Made by a program: the position numbers and the translations under genes | The notes under the pieces: generated by a model | Databases searched by the model: none | What the model was told of the DNA's origin: nothing | Seen by the model: the letters and a program-made list of their open reading frames with translations, nothing else | Assembly (NCBI GenBank): GCA_028285285.1 | Contig: JANQPW010000049.1 | Coordinates: 1-7,181 of the forward strand | Length of the DNA stretch: 7,181 nt | Source of the DNA: Silvanigrellales bacterium | GTDB taxonomy: Bacteria; Bdellovibrionota_B; Oligoflexia; Silvanigrellales; Silvanigrellaceae | Direction of reading: 5' to 3' | Shown: positions 6,229 to 7,181 of the stretch, piece by piece | How positions within the stretch are numbered: position 1 is the first letter of the stretch | How the letters are laid out: every line of letters starts with the position of its first letter

Positions 6229-7181
6229 ATGCCGCGTCAAACCTTTAAGAGGTACAAGAATATCTTCCTGGTGGGTCTTCCTGGTGTGGGAAAGTCCACA
6301 TTTGGACACGGCTTTGCGATCCATTCCTTCCGTGCCTTTTATGATCTGGATCGGCTCATTGAAAAAGAGCAAGGCCGCAGCATCACGCAAATTTTTGAGA
6401 AAGACGGGGAAGAAGAGTTTCGGGAGATCGAGCGCCATTGCTTCCAACGTGTCACGAAGAAGCAAAATGTTGTTTTGGCGTTAGGAGGCGGAGCCATCAC
6501 CAGCGAAAAGACACTGCAGTGGGCTCGGCAGCAGGGTTTGCTGGTGTTTCTGACCGATCGCTTGGAGAGCATTGCGGCGCGTGTGTTTGCGGAGAAGGAG
6601 AAAAGGCCTCACTTCAAAGCCGCCGAATCGGTGGAAGACGTGTTGGAGACCCTGAAGCAGCTTGAGGAGGAACGGGCCCCCACTTATGCTGCAAGTGACC
6701 TCACGCTCAACTTGGCCCACTCGAGTTTCGATGCGGCAAAAATTGAATTGTCGGCCTTTGAAAGCTGCGCCTTTCGGGAGTCGTACCAAAAGGATCTTGA
6801 AGCCATGGGAGAATCCCTTCCTTTGGCTCCTGGTCTCGTTGTGCAGCATCAGCCCCGCTACGTGTTGCAGGAGAAGCCTTATTTGGCCTCCGTGGGTGTG
6901 CAGGGAAGTGGGTTGAAGAGTCGGAAAAAAACAGGGCAGCGACCAAAGAAGTTACCGCGCGCTCTTGCTGCCGGTGCAAAAGCTGGGTCTTCCGGTGGGA
7001 AGGGCGGGCGCAAAGCCCGAGGTGACGAGGCGGCTACCCGAGAGGTGCCACAGAGCTCACCTGCAGGAGCGGGGCCCGAAGCGCAGAAAGGCGCTTCGGG
7101 CCCCGCTCCTGCAGGTGAGCTCTGTGGCACCTCTCGGGTAGCTGCCTCGTCACCTCCGGCTTTGCGCCCGCCCTTCCCACC
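6229..7181 (+). CDS. aroK: Shikimate kinase with a long, unusual C-terminal tail (3' partial)
   Basis: Phosphorylates shikimate to shikimate 3-phosphate with ATP in the cytosol, a step toward chorismate and the aromatic amino acids. The frame opens at 6229 and has no stop before the window ends (317 codons). Walker A is GLPGVGKST (16-24). YDLD (38-41) gives the Mg/shikimate-binding aspartates D39 and D41. FEKDGEEEFREIE (57-69) holds the shikimate-binding R65. LALGGGAI (84-90) is the glycine-rich loop. KRPHF (125-129) is the lid arginine, and ERAPTYAASD (148-157) holds the conserved late arginine R149. The catalytic domain therefore ends near residue 175, the normal full length. A further 140 or more residues follow: a mixed segment (about 176-230), then a basic Lys/Arg/Gly/Ala segment (about 230-265), then a Pro/Ala/Ser-rich part encoded by the terminal inverted repeat. 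The last part may be artefact. It is transcribed divergently from pgi. The kinase call is firm; the tail is unexplained. Confidence 0.93.
   Translation, partial: MPRQTFKRYKNIFLVGLPGVGKSTFGHGFAIHSFRAFYDLDRLIEKEQGRSITQIFEKDGEEEFREIERHCFQRVTKKQNVVLALGGGAITSEKTLQWARQQGLLVFLTDRLESIAARVFAEKEKRPHFKAAESVEDVLETLKQLEEERAPTYAASDLTLNLAHSSFDAAKIELSAFESCAFRESYQKDLEAMGESLPLAPGLVVQHQPRYVLQEKPYLASVGVQGSGLKSRKKTGQRPKKLPRALAAGAKAGSSGGKGGRKARGDEAATREVPQSSPAGAGPEAQKGASGPAPAGELCGTSRVAASSPPALRPPFP
6994..7181. repeat. Near-perfect inverted repeat reaching the window edge
   Basis: The left arm (6994-7084) and right arm (7091-7181) are reverse complements around the loop AGAAAG (7085-7090). Pairing each base i with 7175 minus offset from the centre (positions summing to 14175), 89 of 91 positions match. 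The exceptions are a G-T pair (7032 with 7143) and a C-C mismatch (7018 with 7157). The arms are visibly richer in G and C than the rest of the window. The right arm ends exactly at the last base, so the repeat may continue beyond. As RNA it would fold into a very stable long hairpin. It has no T-tract, so it does not look like an ordinary terminator, and it lies inside the open aroK frame. It could be a real palindromic element or a fold-back artefact at a sequence end. Confidence 0.95.

Noticed and set aside
6879..7130. Minus-strand open frame of 83 codons near the right end
   Set aside because: Its first half is the mirror image of the plus-strand frame created by the inverted repeat, and the rest is antisense to aroK. 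It has no recognisable domain.
6994..7181. Inverted repeat as a Rho-independent terminator
   Set aside because: The arms are far longer than terminator stems, no T-tract is visible after the right arm within the window, and the aroK frame reads straight through.

Overview
The window looks like chromosomal DNA from a Gram-negative bacterium of moderate base composition. Evidence for this is a Sec-type signal peptide on a periplasm-type M16 protease, a sigma-70-like promoter, and core metabolic genes (pgi, aroK). I cannot place it more precisely. A deltaproteobacterial or Bdellovibrionota-like relative is only a guess from the mix of a MoxR ATPase pair, an M16 peptidase and pgi.

Layout. A 105-bp divergent intergenic region (6124-6228) separates two transcription units. 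Leftward, on the minus strand, lies a tight operon: pgi (6123-4684), then a MoxR-type AAA+ ATPase starting 2 bp after the pgi stop (4681-3734). Next is a large unrecognised protein whose start overlaps the ATPase stop (3753-1561), followed after about 14 bp by an M16 zinc protease with a signal peptide (1546-80). The first codons of a further gene probably begin at 64 and leave the window. Rightward is aroK, shikimate kinase, from 6229. It stays open to the last base and carries a long tail not normal for this enzyme.

How the genes relate. pgi (glycolysis/gluconeogenesis) and aroK (aromatic amino acid pathway) are housekeeping genes. The ATPase and the large protein form the more interesting unit. 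MoxR ATPases usually work with a von Willebrand factor A (vWA) partner, and the large protein sits where that partner is expected. Its C-terminal region has the layout of a CoxE-like vWA domain, but with E-x-T-x-S where the metal site D-x-S-x-S should be. I read it as a divergent MoxR-vWA pair of unknown client.

The last 188 bases (6994-7181) are a near-perfect inverted repeat: 91-base arms, a 6-base loop and two non-Watson-Crick positions. It runs exactly to the window edge and lies inside the open aroK frame. It is either a very large natural hairpin or a fold-back assembly or library artefact. It makes the 3' end of aroK unreliable.

I saw no tRNA, rRNA, CRISPR array, insertion sequence or transposase. 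No gene-free stretch exceeds about 105 bases.
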